In this document: positions 46,118 through 56,910 of the stretch, piece by piece
Position numbering within the stretch: position 1 is the first letter of the stretch
Layout: every line of letters begins with the position of its first letter
From: Monosiga brevicollis MX1
Lineage: Eukaryota; Opisthokonta; Choanoflagellata; Craspedida; Salpingoecidae
Assembly (NCBI RefSeq): GCF_000002865.3
Contig: NW_001865041.1
Span: forward strand, 1,163,478-1,227,477
Reading direction: 5' to 3'
Length of the DNA stretch: 64,000 nucleotides
Program-made: the position numbers and the translations under genes
Notes under the pieces: model-generated
Seen by the model: only the letters and a program-made list of their open reading frames with translations
Databases searched by the model: none
What the model was told of the DNA's origin: nothing

Positions 46118-48243
46118 TCAGCAGACCAATTTGATCAACAGCCAGAGCAACAGCAAGGCCAATGCAGACCAACATCCATAGTCAAACGCATCTGGCGCTG
46201 GGGCACTAGCTTTAGCGGGCTGATTGTTGCCTGGCGCCTTGACGGTATGGAAAAAGAAATTGCGCATATCCTCGACAAGTACCTAGGAGCGCGGGACGAT
46301 GAGTGGTGCGTATGCATCCCATGACCATGTCCAAAACTAGCGAGTGAACTGTTCAAGAGGCAGCAAGCTTACATCTGGTTGCTCAAGGGCGGCGAAATGT
46401 CCCCCGGCCTTGAATTCGTGCCATTGTACAATGTTAAAGGTCAGCTGGGCAGCTGCCCGGGGCACTCGAATAATTTCTTTTGGGAAATCAGCCACAGCCG
46501 TAGGCACGCGGCAGTAATCTTTGGCAAGCTTGAGGCTTTTGCCTGAGGCCACGCCCAAGCTTTCGTAGTCTGTGCCCGCGTCAGTGGCCAGTGAGCAAAA
46601 CACAGTGAGCCATTGTATCGCTCTGGTGGGTGGGTACAGGGTTGCCACGATGCCAAGCATCACCTACATAGGCGCATGGCACCAGTGATGTTGTTGTTGA
46701 TCCAATAGAGCATGATGTTGGTTATGAGGGTGGTTTTGTCAAACGTGGCAAACACGTCGCCGTCACAATCGCTCCACCTACACCATGCCGGTCCATTGCG
46801 ATGTTATCAGCAAGCTTGATGACTTTGCACACAAAAACAGGCATATGGGCATTGAAGCGTACGTATAAAACTTTTCCAAAAACCAGGCGGCCAACCCGGC
46901 AGGCGAGTCAGAGAGCGCCACGCCGAGGGACTCGGGTTTGGTTGCTGCGGTTCAGTGCGCGGTGGGAAGTTGTCCACGGGCAAGTCATGAACCCGGGTGC
47001 CAAATGCCCAGTGGTACGATGTTCGCGCGCGGCCCAAACGCCTACCCTGAATCATCTGGTAAGCCGTCTCTGCTTTGGCAAAAGCGCGCGTCGCCGCCAA
47101 TTTGTCAGCATCGTTTCGGGAGAGCAGAAGGGGGGTCAGGATCAAAGTGCCAAAGTAGCGGAGTATTGTCCACAGGTTGCGTGGACTGTTGAGTGGCGGG
47201 GCCACGGCCGTGCAGAAATTGATGTGCAAGGCTTTGCAATGCTCCGGGTGGCGTACCCCGATGGCCCGCCCGACGATGCCGCCCCAATCACCTACGGAGC
47301 CCGAACAAGGTCATTGTTAGGTATTCATTTGAATGATCTTGAAAAGACAGCAGGGTAAGCGTGGGATACAATTCATCAAGCGATCGAGGCAATCACGCGT
47401 GACAAAAGCTGTGGGGAGAGTGGGTAGCGGATGTAACAAACCGCCTTGGACAAAGTACTGATCATAGCCAAGCTTGGCCATGAGATCGTCCATCATGTCC
47501 GCCACAACCTCGGCGTTGAGGCCCTCCTCGCGCGGCGTATCACTGAATCCATAGCCGGGTAAGCTAGGGATCACAACGTGAAAGCTCTCCGCCTAAGCAA
47601 GCAGAGTGAAGAGGCTAAGGGTGGGTGTGTGGATGAGCAATTTGATGAGGGATCGTTGGAGGCTGGCACACCTTGTTGTTGATCAGCTTCGGGATGAGGT
47701 TGAGAAATTCAACCACGCTGCCCGGCCAACCGTGCAAAAGCAGCAAGGGTTGAGCCTCGGTGTGGGTTGAGCGCTAGATGCGTGCAGCGCAGTGCGATCA
47801 ACATGAGCTTGGCTGCATTAGCTGACAGCGCCCACTAGCAGTGCTTGGGCCGAGGGTGCGCGAATCACGACACACCTCGTGGATAAAGTGTATGTTCAGG
47901 GTTTCATCAACGTCGGGACGCAATAAAGCGCCACGAAAGTGAGAAAAGGAGTTGAGAAACTCCTCCTGAGCACGCCAGTTGTACTCCTCCCGCCAAAAGC
48001 TACCGCCGAGTTTGAGCCAACCAAATCAAACAAAAACAACGACAGGGGGCCCAAGAGTGAAGCTATACTAGCGCGCATGGCCTACCGCAGCAGATCCTCA
48101 AGCTCCTCTTCGCGGCAGCCTTGCTGCCAGGGCGGGCAGGCTTGGCGCTGAAACTTGCGCCGATTCTGGAGGCGAGCCTGGACATCCTTGAGGACATCAT
48201 CATCGATGGACACGACGTATGGATTGGCAAAGTCACTCGCCAT
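46118..48243 (-). CDS. EPHX1: Microsomal-type epoxide hydrolase (alpha/beta hydrolase) with C-terminal membrane segment
   Basis: Hydrolyses epoxides to diols through an Asp nucleophile. Clear exons: 48243-48086, 47999-47876, 47773-47672, 47592-47442, 47291-47046, then about 46950-46860, about 46770-46675, about 46640-46370 and the last near 46280-46118. The N-terminal EPHN domain has VSIDDDVLKDVQARL, FWREEYNWRAQEEFLNSF and HFIHE. The core has LLLLHGWPGSVVEFL (oxyanion HGWP), IPSLPGYGFSDTP, QGGDWGGIVGRAIG (nucleophile Asp in GDWGG), DSPAGLAAWFLEKFY, MLYWINNNITGAMRLY, and the catalytic-His block AGGHFAALEQPD. It ends with a hydrophobic segment, SALALLLLWLLIKLVC. Animal EPHX1 carries its anchor at the N-terminus, while here the visible anchor is C-terminal. 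An extra exon upstream of 48243 is possible. Confidence 0.87.
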
Positions 48244-48760
48244 GGCTGCGTGAATTGGCTGCTGGTCTCGACCAAACACCACTGCACTTTGACAAAAATC
48301 GGCGTGCACATTTGCTGAGCAGAGCCCCCAGCCCTTGCACTGGAGCATGCCATCGTCAACCTTTGGTGCCGGATGACGCCACTCACCTGTCAAGCAGATT
48401 CAAAACCAGATCTTTGATGATTGATTGATGGCGTGGTCGGCTGCCTGCGGCGTTGATCAACATCAAGCATCCAAACGCCAGCAAGATGAGACCACGATCA
48501 CCGCCCCGCCTTGCCCACCCCACTACAACCGCCCTTCTCCTGTTTGCCAGCACCAAACCCACCGACTGCCGTTTGCCTTTGCCTTTGTTTGTGTTTCACT
48601 TGACAGAAAAAAATAGAGACAGAGACAGAGACAGAGACAGAGACAGAGACAGAGACAGAGACAGAGACGGAGACAGAGTCAGAGACAGACAGAGAGAGAC
48701 AGAGAGAGAAAGAGAGAGACACAGAGAGAGAGAGAGAAAGAGACAGAGAGACAGAGAGAC

Positions 48761-48811
<51 letters not shown>

Positions 48812-49304
48812 GACAGAGAGAGAGAAAAAAAAAAAAAATCATCAACAACGCAACAACTCTTTACTGTTGAACTGTGCATCATCATCATATTACTGTTCAG
48901 TCTGATGTTGATGACACACGGAGAAAGTGGGAGAGCTGGGTTTGAGAGTGGTGATGGAAACAGGGTTGGAGGCAGCGGGTTGCAGAAGACAAGAGATGAA
49001 GGGATGAAGGGATGGAGATGGAGGTAATCGCGCACGCACGCACGCACCCATACACAGTGAGTGGGATTGGATGAGCTCAAAGCAGACCCGACTCGGAATG
49101 GGCTTCAATTTTGTACAAAACGACACTGCCAACATCTGCCCACCCATTGAGGGTAGTCGGTGCTCTAGTGGCGTCTTTTGGACGCTCAGCGTCAATTGCC
49201 CAACTTGTAGTCGAATGGCAGCTGTCCAGTGTTGCTTAAAAAGGGGGGGGGGGCTACAAATGACAAACCATTCAGCAAAGGAATTTCGTCTCCATCCCCG
49301 CTGC
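48244..49304. other. Intergenic region between epoxide hydrolase start and DUS4L end, with CAGAGA repeats
   Basis: About 1 kb. It holds the CAGAGA/CAGACA microsatellite (48612-48828), an A run (48827-48838), a CGCACGCA stretch (49031-49046) and a G run (49243-49252). No supported exon. Confidence 0.45.
48612..48828. repeat. CAGAGA/GAGAGA/CAGACA compound microsatellite
   Basis: AGAGAC units to about 48670, mixed GAGA to 48770, then CAGA units (48771-48810). Directly visible. Confidence 0.95.
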
Positions 49305-50291
49305 TCAGTGTACTTGTGTCATGTGCGGGGATGGGTTGGTCAGAGGCAAGTTAACCTTGATATCAAATCGTTCCTCGAGAAAGGTCATCATGGCAGTGGC
49401 ACTAGGCAAGCGACCAAACTCCTGACGATCAGCCCGCCCCATGATAGGCTCAAGCATAAAATTGAGGTGGTGTTGCAGCAGGCTCGTGTGGAGCCCAGTG
49501 CAGAGCGCCTCGCCCAGAAAGTCGCCAATCACCTCGCGCGAAACGTAGCGGCCACCCTCGAACAGACCAGGATTCGCCAACAAGCCTCGCGCGGCCATGA
49601 TACCATCACAGCCTGTTTCATTCCAAACACGATCTGCGTCCTTGAGCGTAAAAATGTCACCGTTGGCCACCACGGGCACACTCACGGAGTCCTTGACCAG
49701 TTTGAGCATGTCGTAGTGCACGGGCTGGTGTCGCTCGGCGGGGGTGCGTCCGTGTACACTAATCCAAGCAGCGCCCATGGCCTCGGCGCGACGCACCAGC
49801 TCGACCGTCTCGGCAGCCGTGTCTCGAATGCGGACTTTGACAGAAACTGGATGGTGGGGCACAGCTGCGCGTGCGTGGCGCACCAGATCCACCATTGCAT
49901 CCGGATTCAACGTCAAGGCACACCCAAGACCATCTTGTATGGCCCACCGCTGCGGGCAACCACAGTTGAGACAAAAGGCATCAGCATAGGGTGCCATCAG
50001 TTCAACGGCATGCGCCAGCACGGGTCCATTGTTTGCCGCAAACTGGGCCACCAAGGGCCGGTCATCCTCGGCCGTGTGAAAGTCGGCCTCGCGCGCCCAC
50101 TGAGACTTTGTGAATGAGTCAGCCACGATCATGGGCGTGTAGGCCAAATCAATGCCGTGCTTGCGAACCGTGCGCCTAAAGGCCAATCTCGAGTATCGTA
50201 CCATGGGCGCAGACACACGCAAATAGCGCTTCTCATCGCGCGCTGCCACAAACAAGGCCATCACATCGCAACGCGGTTCAACCTCCGCCAT
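49305..50291 (-). CDS. DUS4L: tRNA dihydrouridine synthase, DUS4L type
   Basis: Flavin enzyme reducing uridine to dihydrouridine in the tRNA D-loop (Dus4 class: positions 20a/20b). Single exon, 328 residues, near the family length (about 317). The TIM-barrel motifs are in order: YLRVSAPMVRYSRLAFRRTV, DLAYTPMIVADSF, RPLVAQFAANNG, DAFCLNCGCPQRW with the catalytic Cys, HHPVSVKVRIRD, ISVHGRTPAERHQPVHYDML, VPVVANGDIFTLKDAD (FMN-binding) and GCDGIMAARGLLANPGLF. The helical domain is shortened at the C-terminus. ATG 50291 is followed by MAEVEPRCDVM. The absence of introns contrasts with most neighbours. Confidence 0.95.
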   Translation of the reverse strand: MAEVEPRCDVMALFVAARDEKRYLRVSAPMVRYSRLAFRRTVRKHGIDLAYTPMIVADSFTKSQWAREADFHTAEDDRPLVAQFAANNGPVLAHAVELMAPYADAFCLNCGCPQRWAIQDGLGCALTLNPDAMVDLVRHARAAVPHHPVSVKVRIRDTAAETVELVRRAEAMGAAWISVHGRTPAERHQPVHYDMLKLVKDSVSVPVVANGDIFTLKDADRVWNETGCDGIMAARGLLANPGLFEGGRYVSREVIGDFLGEALCTGLHTSLLQHHLNFMLEPIMGRADRQEFGRLPSATAMMTFLEERFDIKVNLPLTNPSPHMTQVH

Positions 50292-51202
50292 GATGATGGC
50301 GGCCCCGAGGTTTCAAACGGGCGCTCGCTCAGTCGCTCTCGCCACGCGGCACTCTCGATCACGACGACGAAAACGCCATTTGTCAGACAATAATATTTGT
50401 TGGTGTGGACTGTTTTTGCTTTAGTTTTGCTGACATTATGGCTGTTTTGCTGACAATTTTCTAAGACCCCACCCCCTGACTCGTTTGCGGCAGCATCAAG
50501 GCTGAGAAGCTCGTGGGTGAGCTCATCGCTGCGATCCGCTCAATCGCGAATTGGGTTGACGAACCCACGCCCGCGTCCATAAGGTTTCTTGCGCGGCTGT
50601 GCCCTCGATTGAGCGACTTTTTATTTGAAAATGCGAGTCTGTCCCGTGCTCTACACTTTTTTGTGTGTTCTCGTTACATCATCTCTCGCGGCTTTGTAGA
50701 TCTTCTGGCCACGGGGCAGGAAACAGGTCTGGTTGCGCTCCCCGAGGCTGGGGCAGACACTGCGGCGACGCCTTTGCCGCCTCACCAGTCCCTTGGACTT
50801 ACCATTCGTGTGCACGAACCCGTCTATGACTGGCCATTGAGTATGGAGTGTCACTCGCCAATCGACGATCGAGCACGATCGCCTCGCATGTGTTTTACAA
50901 CAAAGCACCTCCCGACGAGGGAAATAGCAGGCGCAGAATCAATTGCCACCACATGCCTCGGCACATTATTGCCCGGCTCCTTCAACTGCTAGCATCCCAG
51001 ACTCAGCGTCATTGATTCAATGGCATCGGGTCGGCGACAGGTCTGACATTAACATCCGCGAGTGTAAACTTGTGACTTTGTTAAGCCCTGTCCACCAGCT
51101 GTCGACCACAATGGACATGTCGAGTGGGGAGCGGGGGGGGACTGGCTACGCTTTGCATGACCAAGTGGGCTCAATTCACAAACATGTCAAAATCCAAGGA
51201 AG
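50292..51202. other. Intergenic region with TCTGACA-type motifs and one doubtful open frame
   Basis: Close to the DUS4L start lie TGTCAGACAA (50391-50400) and two TGCTGACA copies (near 50427 and 50446). An open frame on the plus strand is listed separately. Otherwise nothing recognised. Confidence 0.4.
50513..50992 (+). CDS. Doubtful open reading frame, 159 residues
   Basis: Open from about 50490 without splice interruption: GELIAAIRSIANWVDEP, FLARLCPRLSDFLFEN, FVCSRYIISRGFVDLLATG, then a polar end. The first 110 residues have amphipathic character and mixed composition like a real protein. No family is recognised, no partner exon was found, and the end looks random. It could be an exon of a gene or chance. 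Confidence 0.25.
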   Translation: MGELIAAIRSIANWVDEPTPASIRFLARLCPRLSDFLFENASLSRALHFFVCSRYIISRGFVDLLATGQETGLVALPEAGADTAATPLPPHQSLGLTIRVHEPVYDWPLSMECHSPIDDRARSPRMCFTTKHLPTREIAGAESIATTCLGTLLPGSFNC

Positions 51203-51775
51203 TCATATGAGCGACGCAGGACCGAAAGGATTGCGCAAGTTGTAGACGGTGTGTGTGCTCTCCCAGAACAAGGTGGTCCATTCACAGGTGTGCTTGACGT
51301 AAGAGCATAAAACATTGACCGCACACGCCGCACACGCTGCTTGTTGGGTCTTCAAGAAGAGGTCGTTTTCCCACCAATCCCGAAAACTTAACATCGGATG
51401 TCTAAAGTTTCACTCATTCACATGTCAGACAAAAATAGAGCAATCGCTTAGGGAACAGCATACACGTGCAATCAATCGTTAGGGGGTTTTTCCAGGTTCC
51501 AAAACCGAGTGAGACGGTTGAGACATCAGTGTCCCAAGTCGTTGGCGTTTGTTTGTTGTTGATGCCAAGCAATAATTGGAGAGGGAGGGTGGTTTTTGGC
51601 TGACTCACGTGCGTGTCCGGATGACTGCCTGCTCACATTGGGTTAGTCAGGAAGGAGTGTAAGCGCCGCCACTCCTTGACAATCCTCTCAGCTTTGATCG
51701 GCTTGGCTCGCGGCTGCTCGCGGCTGCCGCGGGCTGTGGCGGCACATCATCGTCTCCACCAAAATTGTTCATCAT
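51203..51775 (-). CDS. Small gene with Trp/Cys-rich C-terminal exon; frame unresolved in the first exon
   Basis: The last exon (51401-51203) is convincing: HPMLSFRDWWENDLFLKTQQ, AACAACAVNVLCSYVKHT, EWTTLFWESTHTVYNLRNPF and GPASLI stop. It joins in phase 2 (donor gtgagc, acceptor ctttag) to AERIVKEWRRLHSFLTNP in an upstream exon ending 51637. Going upstream that frame is broken. ATG 51775 (MMNNFGGDDDVPPQPAAAAS) lies in another frame, and a tandem 10-base duplication (about 51705-51730, CTCGCGGCTG twice) sits between. Either the true first exon is elsewhere, or there is an indel here, real or from sequencing. The family is not recognised. Confidence 0.5.
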
Positions 51776-52754
51776 GAGCTAAGCAGCACATAAATTTTTT
51801 ATCACTCTCCTCTTTCGCACGCTTTTCAACGCGCAGAAAACCCGTCAACTGCTGGGAAACAACGATGCATCGTTCTGTGCACATGCTCAAGAGTCGGGAC
51901 ACGATTGACATGTGAGTTTGCAAAATGACAACACAAGACAAAACACGTGTGTTACCCTTTTCCCCTTTGTGCAGTGGGCTCCCTACCAACGTCATCAGAC
52001 TGCCGCTACCCCATTGGTATCGAAAAACATTTGAGGAGGGGGGGGGGGCATCCCATATTGTCCCCCTAACCATCACCACTGCATCACCATTACTGCAAGG
52101 TTGCGACACATGACCCCCACACACCCATCAGTCCGCCTTTCTAAAACCCACAGGCACACACTTCCCCGACTTTTCAGGCCCTCCCTCTTTTTATGTTCAG
52201 TCTTCTCTCCTCGCGCGGTCGGTCTTCTTCCGTGTGCGGTCAGTTGGACCGACTAGATTGGCGTGCTGTCTGGACCACACTATCTCGCGTGCTGCCATAT
52301 CAAAAGGGACTTTCTACTCACACACAAGCGTGCTCGGGTCAATGAAAATCTTAAATCAGATTCTTTGATGTTTCAAAGTCTGAAGACGTCATTTTCTCTG
52401 CTGCCGCCTTTCGTCCACCGCGCGTTCCCCCTCGCAATCAAAACACACCTGGGCGTGCGCAATACCAGTGTCATTTTGTTGTTTTATGTGTGGCCTATCG
52501 CTGTGTCGCGGACAACTCCCGCAGCCCCTGTTTGTGTCAAAGAAAAAAAAGACGGAAACGGAAACGATCACCACGCACACGAGGCAGAGGCGGTCCAGTA
52601 ACTCTTTTTCCAGTCATTTTCTTCCATCCTTCAACCATTACCACGCACGCCTTGAGGTGCTGCGACGAGTTTTGCGCTTGTATCGTGCTCCCTCCTTCTT
52701 TCCATGAGACCAACCTCTGCACTTGCCTAGTCTGCCCACACCCACACCCTTACA
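51776..52754. other. Intergenic region upstream of the pseudokinase
   Basis: Nearly 1 kb. It holds a G run (52039-52048) and an A run (52541-52549). Open frames on both strands look like chance. No exon supported. Confidence 0.4.
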
Positions 52755-54089
52755 ATGCCCGCCACCATCCTGCATGATCGCTACGAATTGATCAGCAAAT
52801 TGGGTAATGGCGTATCAGGCAGCGTTTTCAAGGCCTTGGATTTGCACACGGACACAGAAGTGGCCATCAAGATGGTCAAGCGCAGTGTGGTGCGTGGTCA
52901 AGTCCAAGATGAAGTTGACTACGTTTCTCGTGTACGCTCCTGCGGCAGCGTGGTCCATCCCCTCGACACCTTTACTTGGCGTATGAAGTCGTGCATGGTC
53001 ATGAAACTCATGACCAACGGCAGCCTATTTGATCGTATTCGCCCGGACGCGCCGACACATCTAGCCCAAGACTTGGCCCGCAGCTGGCTACGTCAATTGG
53101 TGGCCGCAGCGCTTGCCATTTCTCGTGCTCATCTCGTGCACGGCAATATCACACCCAGCAAATGTCTGATCGATGAGAGCAACGTCCTCGTGCTACACGG
53201 ATTCTCCGCCTGTACAGAGCAGGGACATCGCTTTTTACAGGGCGAGCTGCTGCCCTCCCTCTCCTTCTACGTTGCGCCTGAATCATATCTCGGTATGCCC
53301 TGCTCTGCCAAGCAGGACGTCTGGAACGTTGGGCTTGTTTGGTATGGCATGATCACTGGGGACCTGCCTTGGGCCACCCCCACACGAGAAGATCCCGACT
53401 ACGCCGCATACTTGCAGACGCGGATGTTGCCAGCCACCTCAGCCATCCGCGCCCTGCGGCCACGCGTGTACAACATGCTGGTTCAGATGCTCGACCCGGT
53501 ACCTTCGCGTCGCCCACGCTTGGAAGAAGTGGCCAGCTTCCTGCAACACGAGCACCGCTGGTTTCGACGTCATGCACTGGCTCGCCACTTCCGTCTGGAC
53601 GAGCCCAGCGATAGCCTTTTGGATGAGCCACGCGCCGGGGACTATTCCGTTATCGAGGAAAGCTTTCGCAAAGTGGCTGCCATTCGTCGCAGCAGCCAGC
53701 GTTGGAGCGTGGATAGTGGAACTGACTTAATGTCGCCCTCTCAATGTGAACGAGCGCTGCCCACGCGCTGCCATGTGCAGCGCTCCAATGACTCGACCCA
53801 TAGCGTCCGTCTGCAAGCTGATCACCCATCAGACCAACCGATTTCTTCCTCGACCTCGGCTCCCACAGATGATATTGTTTCTGGATCCGAGCAACGAGAC
53901 AAAGTTCACGACAGCCCCACCTTGGACCTGACCCTCTTCAATGGCATGCGAGTTTCCTCCTTGCCCACCCAAAGCCCCCACCGTCGCTCCTCCCTGGTTG
54001 GTGCGCAATCCCGACGCTCTTCAGCGGCGAGTGCCCGGTCATCGATTGACTTTGGCGAAGTCGCCAAGGTTCGCATCGCGTATCTTTGA
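52755..54089 (+). CDS. Protein pseudokinase lacking HRD and DFG residues
   Basis: Single-exon gene of 444 residues. The kinase fold spans about residues 10-275: RYELISKLGNGVSGSVFKAL (glycine loop), TEVAIKMVKRS (VAIK Lys kept), MKLMTNGSLFDRI, then LVHGNITPSKCLIDESN where HRD-x4-N should stand, and VLHGFSACTE in place of DFG. APE is kept (FYVAPESYLG), as is KQDVWNVGLVWYGMITGDLP. Loss of the catalytic Asp and of the DFG Asp predicts no phosphotransfer; an ATP-binding or scaffold role is inferred. The general layout resembles CAMK/Tribbles-like or Snf1-like kinases, but I cannot place it. A Ser-rich tail of about 170 residues with RRSS and RRSSAAS sites follows, possible substrates for basophilic kinases. 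Confidence 0.85.
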   Translation: MPATILHDRYELISKLGNGVSGSVFKALDLHTDTEVAIKMVKRSVVRGQVQDEVDYVSRVRSCGSVVHPLDTFTWRMKSCMVMKLMTNGSLFDRIRPDAPTHLAQDLARSWLRQLVAAALAISRAHLVHGNITPSKCLIDESNVLVLHGFSACTEQGHRFLQGELLPSLSFYVAPESYLGMPCSAKQDVWNVGLVWYGMITGDLPWATPTREDPDYAAYLQTRMLPATSAIRALRPRVYNMLVQMLDPVPSRRPRLEEVASFLQHEHRWFRRHALARHFRLDEPSDSLLDEPRAGDYSVIEESFRKVAAIRRSSQRWSVDSGTDLMSPSQCERALPTRCHVQRSNDSTHSVRLQADHPSDQPISSSTSAPTDDIVSGSEQRDKVHDSPTLDLTLFNGMRVSSLPTQSPHRRSSLVGAQSRRSSAASARSSIDFGEVAKVRIAYL

Positions 54090-54477
54090 GCAAACCCGGC
54101 CCGGCCGCGTTGAGCAATTGGCGATCATCCTGCTCTCTTGTGAATATACATGGCATGCCAGCTCGAACTGACGCTACGGAAGCTGCATTGTTGCTGGCCA
54201 GCGCTTGCCCGGTTTCTCCGGGTACAAGTACACGCAACCGATTCGAAGACTTGTTCATACCCCGATATTCGAGAGTCAAAGATTAAATTTTGATACATGT
54301 AGTTATAACGTATTTTTAGAACTCGCGGTGTTGTATAGTTAGGCATCTCTTTGCTTGATAGTGCCCGTGCCACGCACGATATCTTTCATTTTACCTTCTT
54401 AGGACGCGCAGCGCCCGCCATTCAGACATGCAGCCGCGCTGCCCTAGAGCCGTGAAGCATATTTGAAATTGATAAAC
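54090..54477. other. Convergent 3' region
   Basis: Between the ends of the pseudokinase (+) and the TBC gene (-). It is AT-rich around 54280-54340. No gene seen. Confidence 0.4.
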
Positions 54478-56560
54478 TCAATCGCCTTCCAAATGCCATT
54501 GTTGCATCTGGACCCACATGGTCTCCTCCTCAAAGCTGCACAATCTGGCTTGTCCGAAAGTAAAGCTGGCTTGTGAGATTGTGGAACGCGCGCTGGTCCA
54601 GCATGCCATCCTCAATTGCCTGCACACAAAGGAAGATAAGAATTTTCAACGCTGTCATCGACCTTCCAAGACATGGAGTTGAGTCTTGCAGCGCCATACG
54701 CTCAGCATGAAACCAATTAAAACGACTCACCTCGACCAGCCTTTCCTCAAAGACAGCAGAGGACGAACACGAAATCACCACGTCCTCAAAGCTGATGAGC
54801 TGTCGTTCGTCGAGCCCACGCGATAGGTCGTCGTGAGAAAAGCGGAGCAAGCTAATAGCCGAGGCACAACCTCTCGGCACACACTCACCAATGCAGCAAG
54901 AGTTGCAGCCAAGAACATGACGTCCGAAGCGATAATCTTGTCCAGGATTCTATCATTGGATGACAAACCCCACGCCGTGGCAAATCAGCGACAAGCGTGT
55001 AGCCAGATGCGCGAGATAACAAAGGAATGCATGTTTACGGCCATCGGCCTGGGGACGAACATGAGACAGAATTCGGCGGGTAAAACGTCGAGAAAGAGGG
55101 ATTCACACCACTGCTGCAAGATGCCCGTGTGTTCATCAATGCCAATGTCCTGGAGTGGGACGTAGAGGTCAATTGCATCGGCTTGCAAGATGACAAAAGT
55201 GGCTCGCAAGCACTGCGCAGGTTAGGGGGCAGGCAGAGAAGTTGTGAGGCCTTCGCGACGTGACGGAGAATTGAGGCGCCTGTGGTGCCGCCTCTGGGGG
55301 CCAAGCCGTACCAGAGCCACATAGGTTGGGTACGGGTCGAGGTAGCGAAGGATGAAGGCGCGAGAAAACCAAAAAGCCGTTGGAAGGTCCGGAAAGAGGG
55401 TGAGGGCAAAGGCAGGGACGCTGCGCATGTAAGCCGGGGAAGTGATGGGGCTCGATCCCGAAGAAGCCACGTCTTTGGATTCAGCGCTACCAATGAGATA
55501 AGCGGGCGCAAGAGGAGGCGGGGGCAAACGTGTGCCATTGGCCACGGCATAGAGATCTCCAAAGAGTTCGAGTAGCAGCTCAGGATCGCGTGTATGTTGA
55601 CTGGTCTGCAAGAGCCGGGCAACGAGGGAGGTAGTGGAGGATTCGCGCGTCGAGCTTTCGCCGGCAGCTTGGCTCCCCGTGCTTGAGTGGCTGCCTACAC
55701 TCATGTCACTGGACACGCGGATAGTTGGGGGCAGCGACCGGGTCTGAGCATCTGATAGGGCTGGTGTCGGTGGTAGATAGCCACGGAGCTCGGTCCAGAC
55801 GGCTCGGGTTTCGCTGTTGTCCTTTGCGAGCAGTCGCTGAAGAACGTGGATGTTATGAACGACCGCTGTGCGCAGCAGCGCGACAAATGTGCTATCTAGC
55901 TGGCTATGTGGCTTGTTCATAAACTCCTGGCCTATCCATGTCAGGAAGAAGAGCATCGAGGGCGAGTGAGGAAGGGGAGCGCAAGGCGTTCATAAACGCG
56001 CACAGGGAACACGGCAGAAAGGGGCGGGGCGCAAGGAGAGGAAAAGGGAGAAAAAGGAAGAGGAAACGAGAGACAGCCGGACAGACAAACAGTCAGTCAG
56101 TCAGTCAGTCAGTCAGACAGACAGACAGACAGACACAGACATAGACACAGACACAGACACAGACACAGACACAGACACAGACACAGACACAGATGTGAAT
56201 GGTTTTGAGCTCAGCCTAGTTGGGATGCGCGGGGTCAGCCCGTACCCATCAAGAGTTCCCAAGCCGCAAAACGGAGCTCAGAAGGCACACGCATGCGGAG
56301 ACTGGCTTGGGCCAACGACTCTGCATTGCGCGCGCGCAGACACGAATTGAAGAGGGCAAACGCATGTGATGCCTGGTCCTGTAAAGCTCCAATTTTCTAC
56401 AGACAGGCATCATCCGAGCGCAGCAGATCAGCAATCCAATACACATTTGCCACGGCACAGCAACGACAACCCCCGATGCATCCACATAACAACCCACCTT
56501 GTAAAACTGCTGCCGCTGCCGCAACATGGACATTTGCCTCAAGGAATCCGCCGCTGCCAT
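54478..56560 (-). CDS. TBC1D7: TBC1D7-like TBC-domain protein with a Ser-rich insert
   Basis: TBC1D7 is the third subunit of the TSC1-TSC2 complex in animals. Secure exons: 56560-56498 (MAAADSLRQMSMLRQRQQFY), 56378-56246 (LRMRVPSELRFAAWELLMG) and 55931 to about 55318. Then come about 55212-55040 (ADAIDLYVPLQDIGIDEHTG, ILQQWCESLFLDVLP), about 54963-54890 (ILDKIIASDVMFLAATLAAL), about 54840-54740, about 54620-54545, and a last exon ending TGA 54478-54480 after WVQMQQWHLEGD. PSELRFAAWELLMG corresponds to PSMYRALVWKVLLG, and LPTAFWFSRAFILRYLDPYP to the VDCYWITRRFVNQL helix of human TBC1D7. As in TBC1D7, the catalytic Arg/Gln finger motifs of active TBC GAPs are not seen. The 55931 exon carries a Ser-rich insert of about 100 residues absent from human. 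Internal splice sites after 55318 are approximate. Confidence 0.68.
56088..56192. repeat. CAGT/CAGA/CAGACA compound microsatellite in the first part of the TBC gene
   Basis: Tandem CAGT (56090-56115), CAGA (to 56132), then ACAGAC units (to 56192). It lies in the intron between the 56246 and 55931 exon limits. Confidence 0.95.
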
Positions 56561-56910
56561 TTTGCTGGGTCGTCAACTCGCGCGCGGAACCGATCACCGT
56601 TTGCCCGTAAAATCTGACAATTATATCTGACAACTGAAGCTTGCTGCTGGTTAAAAATGACATTTGGTTGCGCACAACGTGACATTTCCTCAGGTTGGTT
56701 CACTCTCTGGGCTATGCCTCTATCTCTTTCAAATCTCTGGCTTCAGCTTATCTCCACCTTTGCCTGCCGACGCTGTCAAGGCGCTGTCTCTAAATCTCAA
56801 CACCCTCACCTTATAGTCTCTCAGCACCCATATCTTTGGACCACATGCTCTCTTTCTGAAGTATCGTGTGTGTGTGTATTTTGTGTGTTGTTGGGAGAGC
56901 GACCGGCATC
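56561..56910. promoter_or_regulatory. Divergent promoter of TBC gene and TSR1 with two TCTGACAA motifs
   Basis: 350 bases between divergent starts. TCTGACAA occurs at 56613-56620 and again at 56626-56633, 13 bases apart on the same strand. No microsatellite here apart from a short GT run at 56868-56876. Confidence 0.5.
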
